DNA of 64,000 nt, from positions 46,639,825 through 46,703,824 of the forward strand of contig CAXKWD010000005.1 in assembly GCA_964059195.1 (NCBI GenBank), given 5' to 3'. A program made the translations under genes and the position numbers. The notes under the pieces are model-generated. The model saw only the letters and a list, made by a program, of their open reading frames with translations. It did no database searches and was not told where the DNA came from. Shown in pieces: positions 37,966 to 51,062 of the stretch. Numbering within the stretch: the first letter of the stretch is position 1; every line of letters begins with the position of its first letter. This stretch comes from Ectobius pallidus (lineage: Eukaryota > Arthropoda > Insecta > Blattodea > Ectobiidae).

Positions 37966-39254
37966 ATGACTCATTCTCTCTATTTCATTCTGAATCATAT
38001 CCATTTAAATTAATACCAGTTGAAATTTACTTACACCATAAAATACACCAACAATAGAAAATACTCGACCATCAGTAGTTACATGGCTTACTGGTATACC
38101 TGGTAGTGGTACCTGAACTCCTGATATGGTCTCGTTGCTCAAAAGCATTGGAGCATTAGGAATTTTATATATATAATACCACATGGATTTCTCTTGACGG
38201 AGACACATGATTTCCCGTCCATTCTAAAGCCAAAACGCTTTCAACAATATGATTCAAGCTTTAGTTGCCATCTTCTAAACTTTTTTTTCAAAAATCTAAT
38301 TGGAAAGCTAGAAATAATCGGATCATTGGTCAAAATGATGTCCTTGTCCACTTAACTGTTATCCTGCTAATTTGATAACATATAACATAGTTACTTGAGC
38401 AATAATTTATAGCCTACTTTTATTTTCCGCCTCTAATAACTACAATATCCTCTTGTATAAATAAACAAAATATAGATACAGAATATACTTGTTTATACAA
38501 TATTCTATTCCATATATCCAGCATACAGATTTTTTTCTTAGAAAACGGAGATATCGAAATAGGTAGGCTACTATTTATGCTGTAAATTGTAGCTTGGTCT
38601 CTTGCAGTCTAAATATTTACACTGTTAAAGTTGGATATGTTAATTAATTATTCCATGTTTACAGTGTCCAAGTTCATAAGCAAACATTGCGCGTGGGAAA
38701 TGAATGTGGCGTCGGATATTGGGGAAATTCCGTGAGCACATTCTTCACACATAGTGAAACTTTACTCTCGTATCTCTTAACAATCTATAGGTCAGAGTGT
38801 ATACGGGTACTGCGTTAATTTACGGGAAATGAAGAACATGGAACATGGAGAACGTTGCCCTCATAAGAATGTAACAAGTATTAAATTCTCATGATTTTAA
38901 TATAGGTAATCTCATCGAGAGATTACGAGTTTACCTCGATACATTTGCGACAACAAAGTTCGAGAAAATTTGTGTGATGAAACTTGTCATGTCGGGTGGA
39001 ATTTATTAAGACTATGCCATGAATAAAAGATAACGGATTTTGTAAATAATAATTATACCCTTAGTTTGGTGCCAATATTCCGCCCGCTATGAGATCACGG
39101 CATACTAAATGAGAGGACAGTCCATGCACAGATTCGATAAATCGATTCGAATTCCGAATTCTACCACAAGATGGATAGCGTCTTCATCAGAACGATTTAA
39201 AAGCACATGAACTGGCTTACACCGCATCGAAATAGTGTTTTAATCAATGCACAT
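37966..39254. other. Intronic sequence, nothing recognised
   Basis: The open frame at 38005-38208 (minus) lacks family motifs. No repeat boundary was seen. Confidence 0.45.
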
Positions 39255-39257
39255 TTA

Positions 39258-41755
39258 GGGTGGCGTGCACCATCCAGGAGTAAATCTTACTAAAGTAGTA
39301 AATTTAAGACGGAGACCTGGAGTATACAAGAACCAGTACATCTGTCTCACTCTTAAGTCATACTAATGTATGTGCTAGAGTGAGACAGACAAACCGGTTT
39401 TTGTTACGTAAGGTTCCCTTCCTAAATTTACTACTTTAGTGCTACTCTTTTAGTAACTTACTCTTTTAGTTGGTGTTGGAGAGCTCAATTGATAGTTACT
39501 TCTTTAGTTGTTACTAAAGTAGTAAGCGATTTTTACTAAAGAAGTAGTCGAATTCTGCGCAGAACAGAGCAGAAACGTTAGTGCAGCGCAGCAGAACACG
39601 TGCATTTCAATTGCCAGTATTATTCAAGTGCCAGATAATGAAAAGGAAAGGTTCGCTGAAACAATGAATATGAATTTGGGTTGTTCCAAATATTACTAAT
39701 GACAATCTTCATGTTTTAAAATAGGTCTAATAGTAATGTTTTATTCATTACTAATTTTAATTCCTTCAATTGAGTATTTTCAGTTTAGTAGCCTACGTAT
39801 GGGTACGTATTTTTGTGCAAACTATTTCTGTATTATAATGCAAACAATTGGAATTTCCAGTTGATTTTCATAATTGATTCACTGTCAATATTATAATTAT
39901 TTCTCTCATAATAATAATAATAAAGTTCTAAAATATATTAAAATATTTATACTTCCTAAAGTTACATATTCTTCCCCAAAAACGATAAATCAATTATTCT
40001 ATAGTTGTTTATCATAAATCTCACTATAATGAATTATTAATACTTATTGACTGTTTAACAATATTAATAAGAAGTATTACACAAAATCATGAAAAAGGGG
40101 GGATAAAAAGGATAACAAAACTAATAAGGGGCATTATGTTTCTGTCCTTTTTCAAATGCACAGAACATTTACTTAAAAAATATTACCTTATAAAAATAAT
40201 AATATTACAACTGAGAAATGTAATATTTAAACAAAAAATGGCGGTACAATATTTCGGAAGCTATGAACTCCAATAATAATTATGTTGATGGTTGTGTGTT
40301 TAAAAATAATTTCAGTGACTACTTCTCTAGATCCTGTGCAGCTTCAACCTCCGGGCCCCTCCTTAAAATTTTCTTTCGGCACTCATGTTGGCATTTTTTT
40401 TCTGTATAGTTTATAATGCTTCTCACTTTCCTGTCCACAGGGTTAATTAAATAGTTAGCAGCATACTATAGACCTGCAGCATCTGTTATAGTTTATTCCC
40501 AAACATGCAAGTCTCGTCTCACTCCACCATTCGAGACTTGGGGAGTCTTTAAGGAATGGTTTTACAATGTGTCCCCTTCTCAATGTACGCTAATCCCAGA
40601 GTCAGTCAAATTTTCTTCCGATGTGGCCTGTTTGGACATTTTTACACCTGGGTTAGAAAAAAGGACATATTATTCATTAACACTGCGGGTGCAACTATTG
40701 AACTTTTAGCTCTTATAATTATTATTATAATCTGGCATTCGCAATGTTGTGCTTTAAGTTAAGCTATAGAAGTGTAATGTAATAAAATTAATTTACAATA
40801 ATTACATTAAATCGTTTAACAATGAGAATCACCTATTGTTCAGTAATTCTATGGTTATGTAGCAGGGGGAAGTGTTTTCTGGGTAGCTCCAAGAACGGAG
40901 GCTTTCATTTTTTGGAATGTACTATACCTCGCCGATATCTGTATCCATGTGATTAGCTTGAAATACATCGTCGTTTTCTGACCCAAAGTTAGGGAGAACT
41001 GCAACATCTAAAGGCCGATCCAGCTAGGAAGATATTTGAGAGCACATGCGCTGCTTGTACCGTGCAATGCAAACGTCCCTTCCACTCACTCTCCCCCTCA
41101 CCTTTGGTGGACGTCTTCCTAGTTGGACCGATCTCCGCAATGATATTTCCACATTTGACTGGCTGAAATCACATGGATGTAGTGAGAATCTGACATCGTT
41201 TCTTCCAAACGCCAAAATTTCATGTAAGGATTTATGAGCTTAATTATTTACGTTATTAAATGCCCTACTAGGTATGGTTTGCTTAATATTTATTAAATCA
41301 CCTGCCACAACTCTCATTTTTGGTATACAACCTTCTTCATCTCAATAACTTATCCTCAGTTTGAACTATGTAATCCATTTAATGTGATATGTAACTCATA
41401 ACTCACGCAAATGCCACAGAACACATTTACTCCACAACTTACTCCACCCCCTGAGTAGGAGTAAATATTGGCCTTATTTACTCCACAACTTACTACGTTA
41501 GTAACGTACTCCGTGTTGGTGCTCTCCACCACTTGTGGAGTAAGTTCATTTACTCTGGGAGTAAATAAAATTTTTACTTCTTTAGTACATTCCTCTATGT
41601 TGAAAGCCGCCGAGTTTAGTTTACTCCTGGTTGGTGCACGCCGTCCTTACTAAAAGAGTACGGTTACTAAAAGAGTAGCTTACTAAAGTAGTTAGAACTA
41701 AAGAAGTAAGGCTTACTAAAAGAGTAAATGGCATGAGTTTGGTGCACGCCACCCT
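39258..41755. mobile_element. GGGTGG transposon, copy 1 (2.5 kb, PIF/Harbinger-like target duplication)
   Basis: The left terminus GGGTGGCGTGCACC is matched by the right terminus GGTGCACGCCACCC, a perfect 14 bp inverted repeat. TTA flanks it at 39255-39257 and 41756-41758. Subterminal regions (39283-39548 and 41573-41730) carry about a dozen copies of a TTACTAAA(G/A)(T/A)(A/G)GTAA-type word. A ~90 bp palindrome lies at 39326-39407. Short frames, such as the 68-residue one at 40556-40762, have no transposase motif. It is therefore called non-autonomous, and PIF/Harbinger only from the 3 bp duplication. A second copy of the inner terminus lies at about 41628-41645. Confidence 0.85.
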
Positions 41756-41758
41756 TAG

Positions 41759-43202
41759 AATACATTATTTTGATTTCTAAACAAGTTATTTTGTATAAAA
41801 TAATGGTTCTCATTCTGTTCACTGGCATTATGTGACGTAGGCCTATAAGTCACTGCATGTTTCATGTCTTACGTGTCCAGTAACCAGCTGACGTTTCACC
41901 AGATAAAATAACTGCTCCTTATGCCCGAGGAAGCATATTATATTATATGTGATCGTGAATGGTCTAAATCCGAGGAATTGCTAAACGTTATTGGTCAGTT
42001 TCATACACGTGAGGTATGAATGAAATAGCCATTATAGTTTGAACAACAGCTATTTTGTACTTCTTAATTTGTACTTCTAGTGCCTAAGTTCTGGCTTTAG
42101 ATAACGTGAAATGGATAAATATTCTTACTGACTCAAGGTGACAACTTATTACAGCAATATGAATATTATGAAACCACCAACTGGTTCAATTATTGTACAG
42201 ATTTATTAAAAATCTTTCCTGTTTACCACCTGCTGTCTGGAGGTTAAAATCTCACATTTTATTTCACAAGTGCTTATACAATGATGCAAAATCATAGATC
42301 TTCAAGATTAAACAACGGAAGATACAAATATTAAAAATGTAATCAGATAAGTTAAAATTTACTACGCCATTACAAATCTAAACCTATAAAATTTAGTTGG
42401 TGTCTTTGGGAAGGAGACGACGTATTTCAGAATATCCACACCTCCATTTTTAGATCTTCGGTACGAACTACATAGTCTCTCACAAGTATCCATAGGTGCC
42501 GAATTGGCGGTGTCAAGGTACTTATTACGTCCCTAAATTTAACTGTCATCACATTTAATAAGGCCTATGCATAACTAAACAATCGATTTTTCTCCCCCAA
42601 TAATTTTTTTCTAATTGGCGCTTCTGCAATTACCAGATAAATCAACATGGCTTGATCCACGTAACCACCATCTATTAAAAAAACCTGTAAAATAGACCTG
42701 GAAGAGTGAATTTATCGTCTCCCCTTTTAAAGAAACTAGCTGAAATTTATGCGTCTAGACTTCTAGCTGCTTAGAGCAGAGTTTCTTCTGGTTTGTTTGT
42801 TTTTTAACTTCCTTATTTGATTGTAGAATTTTGTAAATTTGTGATTTTTGTCGTATAGTAAATGTAATTTTATTTCTTTGCACAAATATTTACGAAACAA
42901 AATGTGATATTTTAACCTCAAGGCAAAGTGTATTAATTAAGGCTTCTTAATATACATTAATAAAACATTTGTTTGTTCCTTGATATTCACAATTATAGCT
43001 CAGCTGGAAAATCAGAATTACATAATGGTTCGTTACCAACAAAACAAAACAAAATTATCATTTTACTGCATTAATTTTTAATTGACCTTACTGCACTGGA
43101 TACCATGTTACTTTAAAGTCTTTCGAATTGTGATTTAGCCTGTTATACCCCATAAAATCTTGAAACTGATACTGTCAGAAGATGCATACATAAATATCAC
43201 AC
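41759..43202. other. Spacer between the two GGGTGG transposons, nothing recognised
   Basis: Unique AT-rich intronic DNA, not part of either element copy. No gene was seen. Confidence 0.5.
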
Positions 43203-43205
43203 TAG

Positions 43206-45714
43206 GGGTGGCGTGCACCATCCAGGAGTAAATCTTACTAAAGTAGTAAATTTAAGACGGAGACCTGGAGTATACAAGAACCAGTACATCTGTCTCACTC
43301 TTAAGTCATACTAATGTATGTGCTAGAGTGAGACAGACAAACCGGTTTTTGTTACGTAAGGTTCCCTTCCTAAATTTACTACTTTAGTGCTACTCTTTTA
43401 GTAACTTACTCTTTTAGTTGGTGTTGGAGAGCTCAATTGATAGTTACTTCTTTAGTTGTTACTAAAGTAGTAAGCGATTTTTACTAAAGAAGTAGTCGAA
43501 TTCTGCGCAGAACAGAGCAGAAACGTTAGTGCAGCGCAGCAGAACACGTGCATTTCAATTGCCAGTATTATTCAAGTGCCAGATAATGAAAAGGAAAGGT
43601 TCGCTGAAACAATGAATATGAATTTGGGTTGTTCCAAATATTACTAATGACAATCTTCATGTTTTAAAATAGGTCTAATAGTAATGTTTTATTCATTACT
43701 AATTTTAATTCCTTCAATTGAGTATTTTCAGTTTAGTAGCCTACGTATGGGTACTGTGATTACAATTTTTGTGCAAACTATTTCTGTATTATAATGCAAA
43801 CAATTGGAATTTCCAGTTGATTTTCATAATTGATTCACTGTCAATAGGTGTATTATAATTATTTCTCTCATAATAATAATAAAGTTCTAAAATATATTAA
43901 AATATTTATACTTCCTAAAGTTACATATTCTTCCCCAAAAACGATAAATCAATTATTCTATAGTTGTTTATCATAAATCTCACTATAATGAATTATTAAT
44001 ACTTATTGACTGTTTAACAATATTAATAAGAAGTATTACACAAAATCATGAAAAAGGGGGGATAAAAAGGATAACAAAACTAATAAGGGGCATTATGTTT
44101 CTGTCCTTTTTCAAATGCACAGAACATTTACTTAAAAAATATTACCTTATAAAAATAATAATATTACAACTGAGAAATGTAATATTAAAACAAAAAATGG
44201 CGGTACAATATTTCGGAAGCTATGAACTCCAATAATAATTATGTAGATGGTTGTGTGTTTAAAAATAATTTCAGTGACTACTTCTCTAGATCCTGTGCAG
44301 CTTCAACCTCCGGGCCCCTCCTTAAAATTTTCTTTCGGCACTCATGTTGGCATTTTTTTCTATATAGTTTATAATGCTTCTCACTTTCCTGTCCACAGGG
44401 TTAATTAAAATAGTTAGCAGCATACTATAGACCTGCAGCATCTGCTATAGTTTATTCCCAAACATGAAAGTCTCGTCTCACTCCTCCATTCGAGACTTGG
44501 GGAGTCTTTAAGGAATGGTTTTACAATGTGTCCCCTTCTCAATGTACGCTAATCCCAGAGTCAGTCAAATTTTCTTCCGATGTGGCCTGTTTGGACATTT
44601 TTACACCTGGGTTAGAAAAAAGGACATATTATTCATTAACACTGCGGGTGCAACTATTGAACTTTTAGCTCATATAATTATTATTATAATCTGGCATTCG
44701 CAATGTTGTGCTTTAAGTTAAGCTATAGAAGTGTAATGTAATAAAATTAATTTACAATAATTACATTAAATCGTTTAACAATGAGAATCACCTATTGTTC
44801 AGTAATTCTATGGTTAAGTAGCAGGGGGAAGTGTTTTCTGGGTAGCTCCAAGAACGGAGGCTTTCATGTACTGGAATGTACTATACCTCGCCGATATCTG
44901 TATCCATATGATTAGCTTGAAATACATCGTCGTTTTCTGACCCAAAGTTAGGGAGAACTGCAACATCTAAAGGCCGATCCAGCTAGGAAGATATTTAAGA
45001 GCACATGAGCTCCTTGTACCGTGCAATGCAAACGTCCTTTCCACTCACTCTTCCCCTCACCTTTGGTGGACGTCTTCCTAATTGGATCGCTCTCCGCAAT
45101 GATATTTCCACATTTGACTGGCTGAAATCACATGGATGTAGTGAGAATCTGACATCGTTTCTTCCAAACGCCAAAATTTCATGTAAGGATTTATGAGCTT
45201 AATTATTTACGTTATTAAATGCCCTACTAGGTATGGTTCGCTTAATATTTATTAAATCACCTGCCACAACTCTCATTTTTGGTATAAAACCTTCTTCATC
45301 TCAATAACTTATCCTCAGTTTGAACGATGTAATCCATTTAATGTGATATGTAACTCAAAACTCACGCAAATGCCACAGAACACACTTACTCCACAACTTT
45401 ACTCCACCCCCTGAGTAGGAGTAAATATTGGCCTTATTTACTCCACAACTTACTACGTTAGTAACGTACTCCGTGTTGGTGCTCTCCACCACTTGTGGAG
45501 TAAGTTCATTTACTCTGGGAGTAAATAAAATGTTTACTTCTTTAGTACATTCCTCTATGTTGAAAGCCGCCGAGTTTAGTTTACTCCTGGTTGGTGCACG
45601 CCGTCCTTACTAAAAGAGTACGGTTACTAAAAGAGTAGCTTACTAAAGTAGTTAGAACTAAAGAAGTAAGGCTTACTAAAAGAGTAAATTGCATGAGTTT
45701 GGTGCACGCCACCC
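43206..45714. mobile_element. GGGTGG transposon, copy 2 (direct orientation)
   Basis: Same order and orientation as copy 1 with the same 14 bp terminal repeats, here flanked by TAG (43203-43205 and 45715-45717). Different flanking triplets show that the two copies arose by separate insertions and not by local duplication. Differences from copy 1 are scattered substitutions and small indels (for example extra TGTGATTAC near 43757 and one fewer ATA unit near 43875). The 68-residue frame at 44515-44721 differs from its counterpart by one residue, which I read as low divergence, not selection. Confidence 0.87.
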
Positions 45715-45717
45715 TAG

Positions 45718-46430
45718 AAGTAACCATTTACAAATAATCATCTGTCAGATTTACAAAATTAAAATACCAGCGTGTTTAACAAATTACCATATTATGGTTC
45801 TTACTATGTTCTTACTATGTTAAATGTGTTTTAAATAACTCCAAACTTTCATTTTATAGTATTAATGAATTTATTATGTTTCTTATGTTTCCTGTATAAT
45901 AATATTGTATCTAGGCCTATACCGTACACATCTTGCACTTGCGATGGACTTTTCTTACTTTATTTTAATTAAAGTTCATTTTATAAATCTTTTCTCAATA
46001 ATATAACTTTACGTAACCTAGCTCTGAAGTCCGATGAACTATCGGGAGAATGACCCAGTTAACCTGTTACGTAAGTGCACCTGTCTTGGAATTACAACCT
46101 ACGGCAAGTGTACTTTATCATATCAACACTATTTAGCACAACATCACCATACAGGGTGTTCTGAAACTTCTTCACTATATTTACTATTGACCAGCTTCTC
46201 TTGTATTTGTGGAAATATTTCTATTTGATAAGGGCACCATCCACAGATACCATCTTACACATCCACCAATCAGTTATCCTTATTATTTCTTCTTTAGAAG
46301 TGCAGGGAGGGGCTTGCAACTTCTGAATCAAAATTTACTTAAGTCCGTTCACAATATATTTTATACATATACAAGGTTATATATATATATATGCCTCTCA
46401 GCTTAGCTTTTAAACAGTGGAGATAGGAAG
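45718..46430. other. Intronic sequence with an (AT)n tract
   Basis: A TATATATATATAT run is at 46378-46392. No gene was seen. Confidence 0.45.
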
Positions 46431-48480
46431 GGGTTCTTATTATTTTAAGGGGGTAACATTCTTATACCATTAACTAAATAATAAGGCCACTTCAACTATC
46501 GTTTACAACAATTAACAATATGTTTATTCAACAAGATTCAATTGTTTTCTCTGTTTGCTTTACAATTTTTACTTTCAGATGCAACAAGTTCTTAGTTCTT
46601 CATTCCGTATTCTCATAATTAATAAAGTCATTACAACTACACCTTATATTACTATCCTCAAAAATCAACATTCATTATATGAAGAACAATACTAAATTAC
46701 TTGTTCTCACTAAGGTTAGTGCCCTTAATTAGTCTGTTCCTATTGGTAACAACTTTTATAAGAATTATTAGCTTCTTTTCTTACTTTCTTTTTCTTCGCC
46801 TAACCTTTTCTTTGTAGCAAAACTTTACGTTTAATGCTTCTAACCTTCTTCTAACTTTTATCCACTATTCCCTTTTTAACCATTATTCACTTTACGAAAA
46901 TTCACTTTTAACTCAATCTAACTTCACTTTAGAATTGCATTTTCTTAAGCCCCTAAGCTTCTAGACTTTCTTTCACTCTTTTTCAAGTTCACTACTCTAC
47001 CCAAATTTTCTGCAACTACTTTGACTCTTTTCTCTGTTAGGTTACAATCTTAACTCCAATAAATTTACTATTCAACTTCTATAATTAGGTGCAATGGTTC
47101 TATATGATCTATAACAATAGGAGTACAACACTTTCTCAGTCTCCCTTATTCTAACGCTTTGATAAGGCGCAAAGCATCGCGCACATAAATTAATTGATAG
47201 CCCTCTTCAACTTTACATTAGATATTACAATAAATTAGGAAGTATGGTACTTATTCTATCTCCCAGTCCTTTGCTTACGATACGGCGCCTAAGCTTGCCG
47301 ACTATCTTAATTTATGCTCGCCAAAACTTAATTTCTTTCAACTTCTTCTTCATTTAACATTATACTTTCCTGTTACTTGACTTTAACTTGGTGCACATTT
47401 ATGTTCGTGAATTCCAAAATGAATCCCTTTTACGAAACTATCATTCGCTCTCAAGTAACTTTTCTTACTTTAACTTTTCTATAAAAACTTCATTCCTATT
47501 CAAACTTCACTACTAACCTAACTCTTGTTACATTACTCTTTTATTTCTTGAACTTGAATTACTATCCTCTACAATTCTATTCTCTTTTCAAAGTGAATTA
47601 CTTATTCTCAACCAACTTACAAATTCTGTCTTTAACTCTTCCTAAACCAAACTTCTTTTCTAACTTCACGGCAAAACGTGATAACATGGGACTACTGTAG
47701 AAACTGTTACTAATCTAACTCCCTACTTCTTTCTATTCTTTCTTCTTCATAAAATTACTATTTACATTCTCGTAAAATAATCTGTTCGTCAGCCATAAAT
47801 TTAGACTAGGCAGACTTGAATTATATAGTTTAAAATCTCTCGTTCCAAAATGTCTTAAAATAACAGTTTTCTTATACTCATCAACAGTAGACCAGCGCTA
47901 TTCTTCTCCCTTCATGTACAATGCTTCTTCTGCCGGTGTCCAACTTCTTTTCCAGGATTCCATTCGAATCTAAGCTCCACTTAGACTCGCCCATATTCCT
48001 CTTCTCCAGCTGATGTTCGCTACAAGCGGCTACGACGTAAGCCAACCCATGCTCTGGCTCGTCCCAGACCCATAGCTGTATCCACCCAGCCATCGATCGT
48101 TGCTTTCTTGTGTAGTTGTCAATATTTCCATTACGTTCTGACACAGAACGTCAGGCAACTCCATCGCCACAACTGCCGCTCCTCCATCCTCCGCTGACTC
48201 AAGACTTCCTCTCCTCACAACCCTCTTCTTCAACTTCCGAAGTCTGTCTCGCCACCGAACACTAACTTATTGTCTCTCTTCTCTTGAAAAATGCCAACCG
48301 TCACTTCTTGCAACTTTTCCGCGCTCGCCTGCGCACTTCCTTCTTCCTATAATTCAAACAAAGGTCACACAGTATCAACAGTTTCTTTTGTTTTTCTCGT
48401 TTATGAGTGGTTCTTTCGTGGTCGATACCGCTTTTTATACTTCACGAATTTCACTACGTGACACACTTTGTATTGATATT
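46430..48480 (-). other. Strongly pyrimidine-biased block, possible unclassified repeat
   Basis: For about 2 kb the + strand is very rich in C and T (AACTTC, ACTTT and TTCTTC words) and poor in G. At 47880-48290 GC rises and the minus strand has overlapping open frames (87 and 67 residues) with no motif I recognise. Such strand asymmetry over kilobases differs from the surrounding intron and suggests an inserted element read on the minus strand or an old polypurine tract. The boundaries are approximate. Confidence 0.35.
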
Positions 48481-49330
48481 GAGTTATACTTTAGTCAGCA
48501 GCATCAATCATGATGATCATGATATGAATTGAAATAAATAACACACTTGCATTGTAATAAAATTGAATTTCTCCACATAGATATAGCTTATACTACGGAT
48601 CTAAATAGAAAATAACAACAATATTTTAACATATGGGCTGAAAACAATAATTACAGACTGCCAAACGAAATTTTCGCGAATTATCGTGAACTCTTGTGAC
48701 AGTAATATAATTAATTATTAACTTTGACCCTAGAAATAATTAAACTAGTTTTAAGAAACTGAAAAGTTTTACAAATTCAATAGGCCTATACTATTGTCGA
48801 TGGAGGTGCTTTCTTGAATAGAGATACAGTAGATCCTTTAAGGCTGCTAGAACTACGTTTCCATTAACAGAATAAGTATTCCTAATGTCTTAACAATTTC
48901 AATTCGTAAGCCCCCTACAGTTCCTTTAAACAGGAATGAAGGGATATAAGTGTGCAGATTCATAGTCCAGTAGATTAATTGAAGTAAATTTATACCCTAT
49001 TTTGCGCCTAGAAATTACCTTTATGGTTAACGAGATAATTAGGTTGGGATTTTCTGCAGAATTTCAACAGCGCACTCTCAGATAGGTTGTTTCGGGTGGC
49101 AATTACCTCTGCCGCATGTATAAAAATTAATGTATTTAGCTTGAACGAAAACTGTCAGCTTTATTGAGAACGACAGAGGAAAATCATTATATTCTTTATT
49201 CTTTCTTCTGCTGATGTTAAAAAAGTATAATGATATAGACAAGAGTTTTCAAGCAAATCAAGCTTAAAGTTTTGTAACATTTCTTTCCTTTGAAAGCCCT
49301 TATAACTAACTAAGTGTAAAAACTCACTCT
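48481..49330. other. AT-rich intronic sequence, nothing recognised
   Basis: No gene, repeat or RNA was seen. Confidence 0.45.
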
Positions 49331-49487
49331 TTTTTTCACTATTGCATTCTTAAATCCATCTGCCGTGTGATTATTTTCACCAAGTGTGCTTGCGAATTTA
49401 AAATCTTTTTTCACTATTGCATTCTTAAATCCGTCTGCCGTGTGATTATTTTCACCAAGTGTGCTTGTGAATTTAAAATCCCTTCAC
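49331..49487 (+). repeat. Two-copy tandem repeat (about 77 bp unit)
   Basis: Two adjacent units, each running TTTTTTCACTATTGCATTC to GAATTTAAAATC, differ only at a couple of bases. Probably a recent local duplication. Confidence 0.95.
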
Positions 49488-49899
49488 CTAATTAAATTTT
49501 TGTTTTGGTAAATCTTAAAGGGTATAATGGAGCAGTAAAGGAGCAGTTTGTCTTTTGTACATGAAGATAAGTTGTTTCCTAAACAGCACTTTATGCTGTC
49601 AAAGAGCTATTTGTGCATTATATCAGTGGAAAGATATTACATTATCAATTACTTATGAAGTAAAAATCACTTCACTTAGTTCGTTATGAAGAGTTATGAA
49701 TACTTACAATTACTTGTCTATAATAAGCTCCTCTTTGCTTTTTAATTGTCTATAATTAACTTGTGAATACATTACTATACAAAACTACTAGGTGTCATAT
49801 AGTAAATAAAAAAAGAATGATCCTTCATTCTTCATTGCTAGTTACCAGGCATACAACTTATCAGTAAGAGAACATAATTGTCCAGATTATTGTCTGACA

Positions 49900-50540
49900 T
49901 GAAAATACTTATTATAACACATTGATTATTTTTTAAGTTTGGCTGAGTATTAGGGCGGGGAAGTGTCGTGAACAACATCGGTAAGGGTTTGCGTGAGGGT
50001 GGGATGTTGGAGAAAACTTTGAAGTTATTTCTCAATTTTCCCTAAATAGCTCTAAATCTATGTCTTCTAACGAAACAACATTAAATTTGATATAAAAATA
50101 TTAAAACACACAACATTTTGTATAAAAATAATCTAAAACAGATTTCTGTAGGAATAACTGCTTACGAAATAAATGCGTTGAAAAGTGAGAAACTTCATAA
50201 AATTCTTTAGAAAATTTATTTAAAAGAAATTTGAAAGCAGAATGTATTTGAAATGATAGGATGCTAAGCAATCAAATTCCTATAAAAAGTACTAAATGTC
50301 TTAAGAATTTTCAGAAGTACGGTATGTCATTTTTCTTCCCTCTTTATTTCCTGAACCATTAATAACACAGAAAATTCTTTAGATAATTTTTGTATAAAAT
50401 TGTGTGTTGTTTATTTTTTTATAAAGTGTTTTAGCTGGAAATCATTGTTTTATAGATATTTAAGGAAAACAGGGAAAAACCACATTTCAGCATTTACACT
50501 ACCCACTGAGATTTTCATTGCCCAGACTAAAATGTAACAA
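49900..50540 (-). repeat. Diverged copy 4 of the modular repeat family
   Basis: The shared blocks are GGGGAAGTGTCGTGAACAAC near 49960, CTTTATTTCCTGAACCATTA near 50343 (the complement of the right edge of 11700-12650) and GCCCAGACTAAAATGTA near 50521 (compare GCCTGGACTATAATGTA at 14660). More decayed than the other three copies. The borders are uncertain. Confidence 0.5.
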
Positions 50541-51062
50541 TAAGAGTATGAAATCGTATAAAAACAAAAAATTAGAAACTTAAGGGGAAAATTATACAGA
50601 TTTTTGTATTAAAAATCGTGAAGATCAGTATTTCAGTATTTTCCCTCTGTAATCAATGAGTAATTTACCTTGTTAAATCTTACACATACGTTAAATTTTA
50701 ACTGTATTCGGGTTTACTAAAAGGTAAATGTTATGAGTGGTTATCGTAACAAATATTTGGATATTTTTCGTGCAGTGAAATATTGTTTATCTTTTCTATA
50801 GTTAACAGTAGAGATATCATTATTTAAAATATTCCTGAATGGCATATTAACATAACAATCGAGTGTTCTTAAGAAAAGTTAAATATTTCCATAATTTTAG
50901 GTAAAATATTATAAATGAAACAAATTGTTGAAGCAATAGCTGAAGGTTATTCACAAACATAAAATGGAATCGCATGCAAACCTTGATTGTAAAATCATAA
51001 AAACGACATAATAGTTTAAGAAATCAAAGTTATATGAATTGGTCTGTGAATAGTACTCCGAG

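Noticed and set aside
40556..40762. 68-residue frame conserved in both GGGTGG transposons
   Set aside because: Conservation is explained by the recent copying of the whole 2.5 kb; it includes a microsatellite-encoded Ile run and no transposase motif.
49331..49487. Possible CRISPR-like direct repeats
   Set aside because: Only two immediately adjacent copies with no spacers, in a eukaryotic intron: a simple tandem duplication.
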